Positions 18,171 to 28,138 of a stretch of DNA of 64,000 nt are shown here, in pieces. The first letter of the stretch is position 1. Every line of letters starts with the position of its first letter. Source of the DNA: Varibaculum cambriense (GTDB lineage Bacteria; Actinomycetota; Actinomycetes; Actinomycetales; Actinomycetaceae). The notes beneath the pieces were generated by a model that was not told the origin of the DNA, made no database searches, and saw only the letters and a program-made list of their open reading frames with translations. The stretch is taken from the NCBI RefSeq assembly GCF_002848005.1, contig NZ_PKHX01000002.1:1-64000 (forward strand). The letters run 5' to 3'. The position numbers were made by a program, and so were the translations under genes.

Positions 18171-19562
18171 ATGGCCAAGGTAAAGACTAGCTATCAATGT
18201 TCCGAGTGCGGGTGGCAATCCAGTAAATGGTTGGGGCAATGTCGCAACTGTAAAGCTTGGGGAACGCTCGAAGAAAGCATCCCGGCAGACGAGCCTGCAC
18301 CCTCTCGCAATAAGATCGCCGGCAAAACTCCCCACCAAAAGGCTCTGCCCATCAGGGAAGTTGATATTGCTGATGCTAGATTTATCCCCACTGGGATCGG
18401 GGAACTTGACCGGGTACTCGGCGGTGGCCTAGTGGCGGGATCTGTGGTTTTATTGGCGGGCGAACCGGGGGTGGGTAAATCCACCCTCCTGTTGGACGTC
18501 GCCGGAAAAGTTGCGTCTACCTGGAAAAACAAGTCAGTACTGTATGTAACGGGAGAAGAATCGGCCGCCCAAGTGCGCCTGCGGGGTCAGCGGATTGGTG
18601 CCCTGGCAGATAATTTATTGCTGGCTGCGGAAACCGAATTGGAAAGCGTGCTGGGACATATTGACCAATGCTCCCCTTCGCTGGTGATTGCAGATTCGGT
18701 GCAAACTATTGCTTCCGCCCAGGTCAGTGGGCAAGCCGGAAATGTCACCCAGGTACGTGCGGTCTGCTCGGCTTTAATTGAGGTCGCCAAAAGCCGCGGA
18801 ATTCCGATCCTGCTAGTCGGACACGTAACTAAATCCGGCGGGATTGCGGGCCCGCGCGTTCTGGAACACCTAGTTGACGTAGTTACCCAGTTCGAAGGGG
18901 ATCGTCATACCCGTTTGCGGCTGCTGCGGGCGGTTAAGAATCGCTATGGTGCCACTGATGAAGTTGGTTGTTTTGAGCTGGTAGAGCAAGGAATTATCGG
19001 CTTAGCGGATCCTTCCGGATTATTCCTTTCGCAAACTTCCTCGCGGGTGCCCGGTACTTGCGTAACCGTTACCTTAGAGGGACGACGCCCGATGCCTACT
19101 GAGATTCAAGCCTTAGTATCACCACTGGTATCGGGAGGATCGGCCCGGCGTACCACCTCGGGACTGGATTATTCGCGGGTGGCTATGACCCTGGCGGTAC
19201 TGCAAGCCCGCTTGCACCTAGCGCTATCTAACTGTGACGTTTATGTTTCCACTGTAGGGGGAGCCAAAACCAATGAACCGGCAGTAGACCTGGCGGTGGC
19301 GTTAGCGATTACCAGCGCTGCCCAGTCGCGTCCTCCCCTAGAAAAAATGGTGGCTATCGGAGAAGTATCCCTAACCGGGGAAATTCGCGCCACCGTGGGG
19401 TGCGGGCGGCGCCTATCCGAGGCCGCGCGGCTAGGTTTTCGCCACGCTCTGATTCCCCGCCTGGGAGCCGATGAAGTTACTGCCCCCAAAGGAATGACTC
19501 TACATCCGGTAACTAACCTGGCAGAAGCGGTTATGATCGCCCTGCCTGAGGAGGAAGTTTAG
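18171..19562 (+). CDS. radA: DNA repair protein RadA
   Basis: A 463-residue protein. The N-terminal zinc finger CSECGWQSSKWLGQCRNC is followed by a RecA-like ATPase with Walker A GEPGVGKST (about 100), the RadA-specific KNRYG motif (about 260) and a C-terminal Lon-protease-like domain. It promotes branch migration and processing of recombination intermediates. It is divergent from the TrkA-like gene with about 100 bp between, and convergent with the following membrane protein gene. All motifs are intact. Confidence 0.95.
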   Translation: MAKVKTSYQCSECGWQSSKWLGQCRNCKAWGTLEESIPADEPAPSRNKIAGKTPHQKALPIREVDIADARFIPTGIGELDRVLGGGLVAGSVVLLAGEPGVGKSTLLLDVAGKVASTWKNKSVLYVTGEESAAQVRLRGQRIGALADNLLLAAETELESVLGHIDQCSPSLVIADSVQTIASAQVSGQAGNVTQVRAVCSALIEVAKSRGIPILLVGHVTKSGGIAGPRVLEHLVDVVTQFEGDRHTRLRLLRAVKNRYGATDEVGCFELVEQGIIGLADPSGLFLSQTSSRVPGTCVTVTLEGRRPMPTEIQALVSPLVSGGSARRTTSGLDYSRVAMTLAVLQARLHLALSNCDVYVSTVGGAKTNEPAVDLAVALAITSAAQSRPPLEKMVAIGEVSLTGEIRATVGCGRRLSEAARLGFRHALIPRLGADEVTAPKGMTLHPVTNLAEAVMIALPEEEV

Positions 19563-19617
19563 GTATACGATATCGGCGTGGATCGCGCCTAGATTATGGC
19601 TCTGCCTGAGACGCAGA

Positions 19618-20223
19618 TTACTTCAAAGTAAAGACTTCTTTACCGTCGGTGATTTCTTTACCATTTAGCACCGGAATTGCCTGATAGGTGCCGGCCTGCG
19701 CCATATCGCCCTTCTCGCAGCCATTTCTAATTTTCCCATCCCAGTTGAGGGTGGTGTCGTATTCCATGCCGGTTCCTAGCAGCAGCGGCTGCTCTCCCAC
19801 CTTCCCCTGGCATTTCCAGGATTCCCACACCGTGTCTTGGCCGGTAATAACTTTTACGCCTACCTTGTCAATAGCCCCATTCATAGTGCAGGGTTTATTT
19901 CCCTTGGTGTTATGTAAAACAACTTTGAAGTTAACGCCTGCTCCCACCTGGTTTTCGCTCTTTTCCGGCTCCAACTTGTAACTAATATTGGCTAGATTAC
20001 AGGTGGTGGGTTGGGTGACGACCTCTTTCTTTGCCTGCTCAGCTTGGGCGCGCTGCTGACTATCATCGGCAGCCTGCATCCATGACCAGGCAAAACGAAC
20101 GATCAGCACCACTAAGGCAATCAACACCGCCAAAATTAGTAACGCTACTAGCCGGCGTACCCAAAAAGTTGTTTGCGAAGGGCGTACCCGCTCGGAAGAG
20201 CGCTGGCGTTGTTCTGGACTCAT
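19618..20223 (-). CDS. single-pass membrane protein with secreted domain, unknown function
   Basis: A 201-residue protein. A basic cytoplasmic tail (about 25 residues) is followed by one transmembrane helix (LVALLILAVLIALVVLIVRF, about 28-47) and an extracytoplasmic beta-rich domain with four cysteines, probably two disulfides (CNLANISY, KPCTMNGAI, WKCQGKV, NGCEKGDM). The domain spacing resembles DUF4232-like secreted domains, but I cannot assign it. It lies just downstream of the DUF3180 gene on the same strand and could be the last member of the folate cluster transcript. Confidence 0.6.
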   Translation of the reverse strand: MSPEQRQRSSERVRPSQTTFWVRRLVALLILAVLIALVVLIVRFAWSWMQAADDSQQRAQAEQAKKEVVTQPTTCNLANISYKLEPEKSENQVGAGVNFKVVLHNTKGNKPCTMNGAIDKVGVKVITGQDTVWESWKCQGKVGEQPLLLGTGMEYDTTLNWDGKIRNGCEKGDMAQAGTYQAIPVLNGKEITDGKEVFTLK

Positions 20224-20245
20224 GCCCTCAGATTACCCCACGCCT

Positions 20246-20740
20246 TCAGGCGGAAGCCGGATTAACGCCACCGGGAGCGGGATTTGCCCCCTCGGAGCCA
20301 TCTTCACCGTCATCAATGATGCACCAGGATTCAACTAACAGGGAAACCACCAATAGCAGCAGATTCACCAGCGCTAAAGCTATAGTATTCCCCGCAAAGG
20401 AACCGGCCATTTCCGCATGACGCAACTGGTAAGCCAGGATCAACTGGGACAGTAAATACCCCAAGAACAAAGCGGACCACACCGCGGAGGCTTGGGCTAC
20501 CAACGCCACCAGCGGAGCCTTCGCTAGCTGTATCCAGGAAGGTTTACCATCGCGCAAACGTTTGACGGCCTGCCCAAAAATCGCAAGCACCACCGCCCCG
20601 CAAAAGATCAGCACCGTGAGAATCGGGCTGAACTGCAGGGGGCTACCCCCCATCTTCACCGCCAGATCACTGAGGAAATACCCCGCCAATAGGGCAATTG
20701 CCCCCAGGACTAACAGGATAAGTTTTCGCAGTGGCCGCAT
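20246..20740 (-). CDS. DUF3180 membrane protein
   Basis: A 164-residue protein with four transmembrane segments (about 5-25, 38-58, 78-98, 120-142) and a short acidic then Gly/Pro-rich tail. Its length, topology and position directly after folK match the actinobacterial DUF3180 family. Four bp separate it from the FolB-FolK stop, so co-transcription is very likely. The function is unknown. Confidence 0.8.
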   Translation of the reverse strand: MRPLRKLILLVLGAIALLAGYFLSDLAVKMGGSPLQFSPILTVLIFCGAVVLAIFGQAVKRLRDGKPSWIQLAKAPLVALVAQASAVWSALFLGYLLSQLILAYQLRHAEMAGSFAGNTIALALVNLLLLVVSLLVESWCIIDDGEDGSEGANPAPGGVNPASA

Positions 20741-20744
20741 ATTT

Positions 20745-22781
20745 TTACTCGGAGTCCGCTAGCGGATCGAAAACTGCAGTAGATTGCTCGGTGCGGTCTG
20801 TTTCCGGTTTAACCACCGGGATCGCCCCGGTAGTAGTCGGACGCAGAATCGACTTGCGTTCCACCCGAGATTCATCTTCCCCGCGAGCTTCGTTGCTATC
20901 GCTAACTTGATCCGCCGCAATATCTAGCGGGAGTGGCTGCGGGGACTCTTCTAGAACCGGAACCGGACCGGTAACTAGCCTACCGGCGTGACGCCCACTG
21001 CCATACTCAATGTTCTCAGTGGGCTCTTCGCTCCGCGCGACCTCCGCCCCTTCTAGGGACGACGCTTCATCTTCGGACACCACTTGCTGACCGTCACCGG
21101 CGTCCTCGGTTTCACGGGCATTCCCCGCGCCCGAATCAGTATCGAGGTCTTTGGCAAGAGCATTTTCCGCTGCGATCACCGTTTTAGCGCCAGTAGTCTG
21201 CGCGGGTGAGGGGGGCGGCGCCGGGGCGGGAGTATTAGGCAAAGCTTGCCAGGAATGCTCAGATCCTTCCGTCTGATCCATCGGGTTGTCTACCTGCTCA
21301 AAGTTCGGCATAAATTGCTCGGGATCCGCTTTCTCCCCTATAAAGAAAGCTTTAATCCGTTGCCAGAGGCTCTTTTTCTTAGGTTTTGGCGCTACTGTTT
21401 CCGGCTTCCCAGGTATTTCTACTGGTTCCTCGTCTAGCACCACTGCTGCTTGGGGATGATCATTACTGAGTCGCGGTAGGGGCAGGGAAGAGACTGGAGG
21501 GGTGGGTGCCGGAGAGTTAGCAGCAGGAACTGGAAGCGGAGGAACCTGCGGAGAACGCGCTTCCTCGGCAGCCGCAGGAAGCGGTGAACTCGCCTTATCC
21601 ACTTGCGAGATTTCTCCGGTAGGATGCAGCTCGCGAGCATCATCTAGCACCCGGGGAGCAGCCTGAGGACGAGAAATCGCCGACCAGCGCGGCAAGGGAA
21701 TAGATCCGGTGCCGGCTTCGGTTAGCGGATGCTTATTGTCTACCCAATCGGGGTAGATCTCTTTTACTCCATCCCGATCCGGGGCATAGTCTGCCAAAAC
21801 TACCACTTCGCCAACGCCGGAGAGTTCTGCTGTGGGGGCTACTAGTGACCAGGGCAAAAGCACAAAAGCGCGCTGACTTGCCCGCGGATGTGGCAGAGTC
21901 AAGCGTTCATCCTCACTGGTGACACCTTGATAATCAATAATGTCTAAATCCAGAGTGCGCGCCTCCCAGCGCTCGCTTCGCACCCGGCCGTGCTCGTCCT
22001 CAAGATTTTGCAATACCCGCAATAGCGCCCGCGGAGAAAGCACAGTTGACAGGATTACTACCGCATTCAAGTAATCCGGTTGTTCTTCTTGTTCTTCACT
22101 AAGCACCGGTGCCGTACGTACCAGCGGAGATACCTCTACTACCCCTATCCCGCGGGTCTTCGACAATTGCGCAATTACTTCCCGGAAGGTATCGGAGACC
22201 TCACCGAGATTTCCGCCCATAGCTACAACCACTTGCCTGGGGGAATCTGGAGCCTGTTCCAAAGGACTAGCTACTTTTTCCGGGGAGGTTTCGCCGGGTT
22301 CCACCGCCTCCTCCGCCGCAATCTCGGACAGAGATAGGGGCGCGGTTTCTTCCAAAGGTGCTTCTTCCTCGGGAAGTAGATTCTCTAGGCCTCGCCAAAT
22401 AGTTACCGATACGTCCTCTTTTTCTAACCCCAGCGGAGCCTCAGGTTTATGTAAACAAATCCGTACTGCCTGCACATTCGCCAATTCCAGAGTTTCTTCG
22501 GCGATCTGGGTAGCCACTTTTTCTAGCAGGTCGCAGGGCGGGCCGGTAATAATCCGGCTAATCAGGGCGGATACCCGCGAATAGTCGACGGTGTCTGCGA
22601 TCTGGTCGCTAGCCCCGGCTGCCTGCAGGTCTAAGTAAATATCAGCGTCAACTAGAAAAAGTTGGCCATCTTGGCGTTCATGGTCGAGCATCCCATGCAG
22701 TCCGCGTTCCTCGATCCCCACCAAACTAATGTGGTCAAGATATTGCAAACGTTCACTGATTTCTTCTTCGCTTAGCGACAT
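20745..22781 (-). CDS. folK: fused dihydroneopterin aldolase / HPPK (FolB-FolK) with long disordered C-terminal tail
   Basis: A 678-residue protein. About 17-133 is FolB (GIEERGLHGMLDHER, then LEKVATQIAEE and HKPEAPL), which cleaves dihydroneopterin to hydroxymethyl-dihydropterin. About 183-325 is HPPK (MGGNLGE, ARTLDLDIIDY), which pyrophosphorylates it. The remaining half (about 340-678) is Pro/Glu/Ser-rich and not part of either enzyme. Inside it is a short basic amphipathic stretch, KKKSLWQRIKAFFIG, near residue 465-480. Start chosen at ATG 22781 (GGAGGG 7 nt upstream); GTG 22796 is the alternative. It overlaps folP by 10 nt. Bifunctional FolB-FolK is known in actinobacteria; the tail is the odd part. 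Confidence 0.88.
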   Translation of the reverse strand: MSLSEEEISERLQYLDHISLVGIEERGLHGMLDHERQDGQLFLVDADIYLDLQAAGASDQIADTVDYSRVSALISRIITGPPCDLLEKVATQIAEETLELANVQAVRICLHKPEAPLGLEKEDVSVTIWRGLENLLPEEEAPLEETAPLSLSEIAAEEAVEPGETSPEKVASPLEQAPDSPRQVVVAMGGNLGEVSDTFREVIAQLSKTRGIGVVEVSPLVRTAPVLSEEQEEQPDYLNAVVILSTVLSPRALLRVLQNLEDEHGRVRSERWEARTLDLDIIDYQGVTSEDERLTLPHPRASQRAFVLLPWSLVAPTAELSGVGEVVVLADYAPDRDGVKEIYPDWVDNKHPLTEAGTGSIPLPRWSAISRPQAAPRVLDDARELHPTGEISQVDKASSPLPAAAEEARSPQVPPLPVPAANSPAPTPPVSSLPLPRLSNDHPQAAVVLDEEPVEIPGKPETVAPKPKKKSLWQRIKAFFIGEKADPEQFMPNFEQVDNPMDQTEGSEHSWQALPNTPAPAPPPSPAQTTGAKTVIAAENALAKDLDTDSGAGNARETEDAGDGQQVVSEDEASSLEGAEVARSEEPTENIEYGSGRHAGRLVTGPVPVLEESPQPLPLDIAADQVSDSNEARGEDESRVERKSILRPTTTGAIPVVKPETDRTEQSTAVFDPLADSE

Positions 22782-23656
22782 GCTGCTTCCCTCCACAGTT
22801 GCCCGGCGGCAACCGCACTAGCTGAAGCCGCAACGTTATGTACCCGAACTGCCCAAACTCCGGCCTGCGCGCAAAGAGCGCTCACCGCAGTGGTAGCGTC
22901 CTCACGCCGTCTGGCTCCCGCCTTAACCCCCGCGGGCAGGCTATCTTCCCAACTAGCAGGAACCGCCATTTCTAAGAAACGTTTTCGGGAGGCTCCGATA
23001 AGCAACGGATAACCCAGCTGCGCAAGCTGCTCCAGGTTTCCTAGGAGCTCCCAAGACTGCTCGGCGCTTTTCGCAAACCCTAAACCGGGATCTAAAATCA
23101 GTCGCTGCAGATTAACCCCGGCTTCTTCGCAAGCCTGGATACGTTCTTTCAGACCTCGGCAAACTCCACCGGTCACGTCCCCACCATAGTCACACAGGCT
23201 GTCCATAGTTTTGGGGTTCCCGCGCATATGTTGGCAAATATAGTAGGCATTATTTTCTGCCACCACTTTCAGCATCCTGGCATCTAGGGTGCCTCCAGAA
23301 ATATCGTTAATGATCTGCACTCCGGCTGCTAGGCCAGCGGCAGCAGTTTCCGCGTTGACGGTATCTAAAGAAATAGGGAGCGGGCTCCGGGATGCTTTCA
23401 GATAACCGCTAATCACCGGCAATACCCGTTCTTGCTCTTGCGTAGGGCTTAGAGAGTGGGCTCCCGGCCGGGTGGACTCGCCCCCGATATCGAGGATATC
23501 GGCACCTGCCGCTGCTAACTCCAGGGCATGGACAATCGCTTTTTCGGGATTAAACCAGGCTCCGCCGTCAGAAAACGAATCTGGAGTGACGTTAATGATC
23601 CCCATGACTTTGGTGCGTCCGGGCGATAAAAAGTCGGGAATCTGGCGGATTGTCAT
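22772..23656 (-). CDS. folP: Dihydropteroate synthase
   Basis: A 294-residue TIM-barrel enzyme condensing hydroxymethyl-dihydropterin pyrophosphate with p-aminobenzoate. It is the sulfonamide target. Conserved elements are GIINVTPDSFSDGG at the N terminus, DIGGESTRPGA (about 57-67), LDPGLGFAKS and the C-terminal IGASRKRF. The 3' end overlaps the FolB-FolK start by 10 nt, indicating coupled translation. The substrate-supplying FolE is encoded upstream. Confidence 0.96.
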   Translation of the reverse strand: MTIRQIPDFLSPGRTKVMGIINVTPDSFSDGGAWFNPEKAIVHALELAAAGADILDIGGESTRPGAHSLSPTQEQERVLPVISGYLKASRSPLPISLDTVNAETAAAGLAAGVQIINDISGGTLDARMLKVVAENNAYYICQHMRGNPKTMDSLCDYGGDVTGGVCRGLKERIQACEEAGVNLQRLILDPGLGFAKSAEQSWELLGNLEQLAQLGYPLLIGASRKRFLEMAVPASWEDSLPAGVKAGARRREDATTAVSALCAQAGVWAVRVHNVAASASAVAAGQLWREAACR

Positions 23657-23752
23657 GATTCTAGCCTACCCGGCATTAATCGTCCTTTTGGTCTGGAGGT
23701 AGGCAAAAGTAGCATTTCTCCATTCTTTAACCCGATAAAACGCTTAAGCTAA

Positions 23753-24319
23753 CTAGTTTTCGCGGATTAGGGAAAGCACTTCTGCCCGGGAGCGCGGGTC
23801 CGAACGCATGACTCCGCGCAGAGCTGAGGTGGTAGTCCGAGCACCTGGTTTCTTAATTCCGCGCATTGACATACAAAGATGCTCGCCCTCGATAACTACC
23901 GCCGCGCCCTGCGGCTCCAGTTTCTCCATTAAAGCATCCGCTACCTGCGCAGTAAGTCTTTCTTGTACCTGCAACCGGTGGGAGAAACCCTCTACTACCC
24001 GCGCCAGTTTCGATAGCCCGGTGATCCGGCCATCACGAGGAATATAGGCCACATGAGCCACCCCGAAGAACGGTAGCAGGTGATGTTCGCACAGGGAGTA
24101 GAAGGGAATCCCCCGCACCATCACCATTTCCTCATCGTCCACGTGGAACTGTTTTTCTAGAGGCGCTGCCGGATCCGAGCGCATCCCCGACATTACTTCT
24201 TTCCAGGCTCTGCCCATCCGTGCCGGGGTTTCCTGCAAACCTTCCCGATCGGGATCTTCACCGATAGCGATCAGCAAATCTCGAATCGCTTTTTCCACTC
24301 CGGCCTGGTTATAACCCAC
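23753..24319 (-). CDS. folE: GTP cyclohydrolase I
   Basis: A 188-residue enzyme opening GTP to dihydroneopterin triphosphate, the first step of folate synthesis. Zinc ligands are in [10 protein letters not shown] and [17 protein letters not shown] is the conserved substrate-site segment. The start is GTG 24319, 3 bp after the ftsH stop, with only a weak AAGGCGAG upstream, so translation probably depends on coupling to ftsH. The next gene folP begins after a gap of about 95 bp. Confidence 0.95.
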   Translation of the reverse strand: MGYNQAGVEKAIRDLLIAIGEDPDREGLQETPARMGRAWKEVMSGMRSDPAAPLEKQFHVDDEEMVMVRGIPFYSLCEHHLLPFFGVAHVAYIPRDGRITGLSKLARVVEGFSHRLQVQERLTAQVADALMEKLEPQGAAVVIEGEHLCMSMRGIKKPGARTTTSALRGVMRSDPRSRAEVLSLIREN

Positions 24320-24322
24320 TAG

Positions 24323-26320
24323 TTACTCGCCTTCTGCTACTACATTTTCCGGAATCGGAGCTGTCGCCGGAGTCTGGGAACCAGCAATCGGTTTACCGAA
24401 AACCGCCTCCGGTACTGCCCCTTCTTTGCCATAGGACCAGATAGCGCGTTCAGCCTGTTTTTGTACCGGCGCGAAGATCTCGTCTAGCTCCTCTTCTAGT
24501 AAGGTTTCCTTTTCAATTAGCCGGGCAGCCAGATCGTCAAGAATCCCCCGGTTACGGGTAAGGATTTCCCAGGCTTCGCGGTTGGCACTATCTAGGAAGC
24601 TACGAACTTCTTCGTCAATGGTGCTGGCTACTGCCTCGGAATAGTTTCTACTGGAGATACCATCGCGCCCCAAGAAAGGCTCACTATCATCCTTACCCAG
24701 CTTTACTGGCCCCACCTTGTCGGACATCCCGAAATCGGTTACTAGGCGACGAGCCGTTGCGGTCGCTTTTTCAATATCATTGGAAGCACCGGTGGAAGGA
24801 TCTAGGAACACTAGCTCCTCAGCTACCCGTCCTCCCATGGAGTACACCAGTTCATCTAAAAGCTGGTTACGGGTACGCGAATAGCGATCCTCAACCGGCA
24901 TCACCATGGTGTACCCCAGAGCGCGTCCGCGCGGCAAAATCGTAACCTTGGTGACCGGATCGGTATACCGCAAAGCGGCGGCACAAAGCGCGTGTCCGCC
25001 CTCATGATAGGCGGTGACCAACTTGTCGTGGTCATTCATCACCCGAGTACGTCTTTGTGGCCCCGCAATTACCCGGTCGATAGCTTCATCAACTGCCCGC
25101 ATATCAATCAAATCCGCATTGGAGCGGGCAGTGAGCAGGGCTGCCTCGTTAAGCACATTTTCTAGGTCGGCACCGGTAAAGCCAGGCGTACGTTTCGCGA
25201 TCTGTTCTAGATCCACATCGGTGGTCATAGGCTTGCCCTTGGCATGCACCTGCAAAATCGCTTTCCGTCCCTTAATATCCGGGGCATCCACGTTTATCTG
25301 CCGGTCAAAACGTCCCGGCCGCAGCAGGGCGGGATCAAGTACATCGGGACGGTTAGTGGCAGCAATTAAGATCACGTTGGTGTTTTCGTCAAAGCCGTCC
25401 ATTTCTACCAGCAGCTGGTTTAGGGTTTGTTCGCGTTCATCATTGCCCCCGCCCATGCCGGTGCCACGGTGACGCCCCACGGCATCGATTTCGTCAACAA
25501 ACACAATCGCCGGGGCGGACTCTTTAGCCTGACTAAACAAGTCACGCACCCGCGAAGCGCCCACCCCTACGAACATCTCTACGAATTCCGAGCCGGAAAG
25601 GGTAAAGAAAGGAACTTTCGCTTCCCCGGCTACTGCCTTGGCCAGCAAGGTTTTACCGGTTCCGGGCGGACCACATAGCAGCACGCCCTTAGGGATCCGA
25701 GCTCCCAGGTTATGGAACTTGGCCGGGTTAGCCAAAAATTCTTGAATTTCACGCAGTTCCTCTACCGCTTCATCGGCTCCCGCTACATCGGCGAAAGTAA
25801 TCTTGGGAGCGGAGGCATCAAACTTTTTAAATTTGGATTTTCCAAATCCCAGCATTCCGCCACCCTGCATGCGCGACATCGCCCACCAGATCAGAGCGAA
25901 GAACAGTAGCAGCGGAACCATCATCTGTAAAAGCGCTGACCACCAAGAACCGGTCGGGAAAATCGAGTTATACCCCTTTTTTAGGTTCCCCTCCTGGATT
26001 AGTTTGTTTACCTGCTCCGCCTGGGGTTGTACAAAGGTAAAAGTGACCTCTTTGGTGGCACTTTGCGGAATCACCTGGGCATCTTTCCCCAAGTTCTTGG
26101 GCGTGTACTTCTTCGATAACTCTAGCTTTACCTGCTGCGTGCCATCATTGACTATCGCCCGCTCAACGGTTTTCCCTTTAAGCAGCGCGATCCCCTCGGA
26201 GGTATCAACAACGGTGGGCGCCATTACTAGGGAAATCACCCAAAATACGGCGATTATCACCATCGCCGGGATGCCCCATTTAAGCCATAACTTCTTATTT
26301 TCTTTTTTCTTCTTCGCCAT
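24323..26320 (-). CDS. ftsH: ATP-dependent zinc metalloprotease FtsH
   Basis: A 665-residue membrane-anchored AAA+ protease that degrades misassembled membrane and regulatory proteins. Two N-terminal transmembrane helices (about 14-34 and 126-148) flank a periplasm-side domain. The AAA module has Walker A GPPGTGKT (about 221), Walker B VFVDEID and the SRH (RPGRFDRQ). The protease has YHEGGHALC (about 437). The C-terminal tail is Ala/Pro-rich. The start is ATG at 26320 with no clear ribosome-binding site. The position between hpt and folE is conserved in actinobacteria. Confidence 0.97.
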   Translation of the reverse strand: MAKKKKENKKLWLKWGIPAMVIIAVFWVISLVMAPTVVDTSEGIALLKGKTVERAIVNDGTQQVKLELSKKYTPKNLGKDAQVIPQSATKEVTFTFVQPQAEQVNKLIQEGNLKKGYNSIFPTGSWWSALLQMMVPLLLFFALIWWAMSRMQGGGMLGFGKSKFKKFDASAPKITFADVAGADEAVEELREIQEFLANPAKFHNLGARIPKGVLLCGPPGTGKTLLAKAVAGEAKVPFFTLSGSEFVEMFVGVGASRVRDLFSQAKESAPAIVFVDEIDAVGRHRGTGMGGGNDEREQTLNQLLVEMDGFDENTNVILIAATNRPDVLDPALLRPGRFDRQINVDAPDIKGRKAILQVHAKGKPMTTDVDLEQIAKRTPGFTGADLENVLNEAALLTARSNADLIDMRAVDEAIDRVIAGPQRRTRVMNDHDKLVTAYHEGGHALCAAALRYTDPVTKVTILPRGRALGYTMVMPVEDRYSRTRNQLLDELVYSMGGRVAEELVFLDPSTGASNDIEKATATARRLVTDFGMSDKVGPVKLGKDDSEPFLGRDGISSRNYSEAVASTIDEEVRSFLDSANREAWEILTRNRGILDDLAARLIEKETLLEEELDEIFAPVQKQAERAIWSYGKEGAVPEAVFGKPIAGSQTPATAPIPENVVAEGE

Positions 26321-26491
26321 TTATCGGTTTCATACCCTATTAGCCGGTGCCGCGTGGCGGCGTTATTTATAGAGACAAGCCTAAACGCTTTGCCCCTTAA
26401 TTGCTTATTTTGGTCACCCTCAGCCGAATTTTATTACTCGCGAGGTATCGCTTTTCCCAGTGTGGCGCTGGCTTTTAACCTGACTGACCGC

Positions 26492-27043
26492 TTATTGGTA
26501 AACATGTGGGGCGAGAGTACCCACGAACGGGAGATTTCGATACTTTTCCGCATAATCCAGGCCGTATCCCACTACAAAATCATTGGGAATATCGAATCCT
26601 ACGTATTTCACGTCCACTTCCACCTTCGCCGCCTCGGGTTTGCGCAGCAGCGCCGCAATTTCTACCGAGGACGCGCCACGGGAACTCAGGTTGCGGGTGA
26701 GCCAATCCAAAGTCAACCCGGAATCAATCACGTCCTCGACAATCAGCACATCCCGTCCCCCGAGGTCGGAGTCCAAGTCCTTAAGAATCCGGACCACCCC
26801 GGAGGATTTGGTGGAAGCTCCATAGGAGGAGACCGCCATCCAATCGATTTCTAAGGGGGTGTGAATCAGGCGAGCCAGATCCGCCATTACCATCGTGGCT
26901 CCCTTGAGTACCCCTACCAGTAAGATTTCTCGTCCGCGATAGTCGCGATCGATTTGGGTGGCCATTTCTTGCAGCTTGTCCGCGATTTGCTGCTCGCTGA
27001 TTAATATCCGCTCCAGCGCATCGCCCATATCATTTGCGTCCAT
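26492..27043 (-). CDS. hpt: Hypoxanthine phosphoribosyltransferase
   Basis: A 183-residue purine-salvage enzyme transferring phosphoribosyl to hypoxanthine or guanine. The PRPP-binding loop is VLIVEDVIDSGLTL. The N-terminal substrate loop LLVGVLKGATMVM and MAVSSYGASTKSSG (the flexible loop) are present, and the C terminus has VGYGLDYAEKYRNLP. It follows tilS by 9 bp and is co-transcribed with it. The tilS-hpt-ftsH order is ancient and conserved in many bacteria. Confidence 0.94.
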   Translation of the reverse strand: MDANDMGDALERILISEQQIADKLQEMATQIDRDYRGREILLVGVLKGATMVMADLARLIHTPLEIDWMAVSSYGASTKSSGVVRILKDLDSDLGGRDVLIVEDVIDSGLTLDWLTRNLSSRGASSVEIAALLRKPEAAKVEVDVKYVGFDIPNDFVVGYGLDYAEKYRNLPFVGTLAPHVYQ

Positions 27044-27052
27044 TTTCCCAGT

Positions 27053-28138
27053 CTATCCTTTCGATTGCGCGCGAAAGATAAGTTCGTAGGTTCCTGCTAA
27101 CCGGGTACAGTTGACCTTTCCAGGCAGCTGGATCGGGCCGGTGCCTCGACGGTGAGTAGCCAAAAAATCCACGGCATCAAGTTGGACTTTTCGCAGGTCC
27201 GAGGCTCGCGCACCCGCCGCCAGCGCCGCCATCCGCCACACCCGTTTGCGAATCGCTGTCGGTTGGGCAAGTAACGCTTTAGTTTCCAGTGTTACTGCTT
27301 TCCCCTCTTTCCGGTGGGTCTGCGTAAACCAGTTGGCAGCTACAGTGTCGAGGGCATCCAAATCTGCTTGCAACAAGGCGGCAGTGCGGGCAAGGGCAGG
27401 GCGCGGATCTATCCCCAGGGCTTTCTCGAGGGCGGGTAGAGCCTGGTAACGCAAAGCAGAGCGACGCAGAGCCGTACCATCTGCCGCTCGAACTGGACCG
27501 CCGGGATAGTTAGAGGGGTCATCGATAAAAGGCAGTCCCTCTTCATGGCAAGCAGCTACGGTGTCACGACGGGGTAGCTCCAGAAGTGGTCGCAGATAGC
27601 CGGCGCGTCTACTACTTTGCTCTCCGGCGCCCTCATCCCAGCGACGCATTCCCGCAATCGAGCGTGCCCCACTTCCGCGACTCAACCCTAAGAGCACGGT
27701 TTCTGCCTGGTCATCGCGGGTATGCCCCAAGAGGATAAAAACATTTTTTCCCATTAGTCCATAACGGCTGGCTGCTGCTTCTAATGCCAGGTAGCGTCCT
27801 TTGCGAGCATCGCCTTCTTTGCCTTTTCCGGCTGTTTGGGCTGGAGAAAGGGTTAACAGCTCAACTTGGCTATAGCCTAAACCGGTAAGTATTTCTTGCA
27901 CTTTTTGTGCCTGCGCTGCCGATTCTGTGCGCCAACCATGATCAACGGTGGCAGCGACTAGTTTAAAATCGCGGGATGGTACCAAACGGACAAGAGCAGC
28001 AGCTAGAGCCAGGGAGTCAGCACCGCCAGAACATGCCACCAGCAAAGTTGCCTGCGGATGGGTTTTTTCTAAACGTTTTAGTTGCGCGAGGACGGCTCTT
28101 TCTATCCGTCCTGACGCTCCTCGCGGTTGCCGGGTCAC
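27053..28138 (-). CDS. tilS: tRNA(Ile)-lysidine synthase
   Basis: A 361-residue enzyme that modifies the wobble C of the isoleucine CAU tRNA to lysidine, with ATP and lysine. The PP-loop is VACSGGADSLALA (about 34-46); LGHTRDDQAETVLLGLSRGSG is the TilS-specific catalytic segment. Length and C-terminal region suit the short actinobacterial form. The start is GTG at 28138 and the 4-bp overlap (GTGA) with the dacB stop indicates coupling. Confidence 0.92.
   Translation of the reverse strand: MTRQPRGASGRIERAVLAQLKRLEKTHPQATLLVACSGGADSLALAAALVRLVPSRDFKLVAATVDHGWRTESAAQAQKVQEILTGLGYSQVELLTLSPAQTAGKGKEGDARKGRYLALEAAASRYGLMGKNVFILLGHTRDDQAETVLLGLSRGSGARSIAGMRRWDEGAGEQSSRRAGYLRPLLELPRRDTVAACHEEGLPFIDDPSNYPGGPVRAADGTALRRSALRYQALPALEKALGIDPRPALARTAALLQADLDALDTVAANWFTQTHRKEGKAVTLETKALLAQPTAIRKRVWRMAALAAGARASDLRKVQLDAVDFLATHRRGTGPIQLPGKVNCTRLAGTYELIFRAQSKG

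Noticed and set aside
23657..23752. Possible folate riboswitch near folP/folE
   Set aside because: The gap is only about 95 bp inside the operon and shows no recognisable aptamer.
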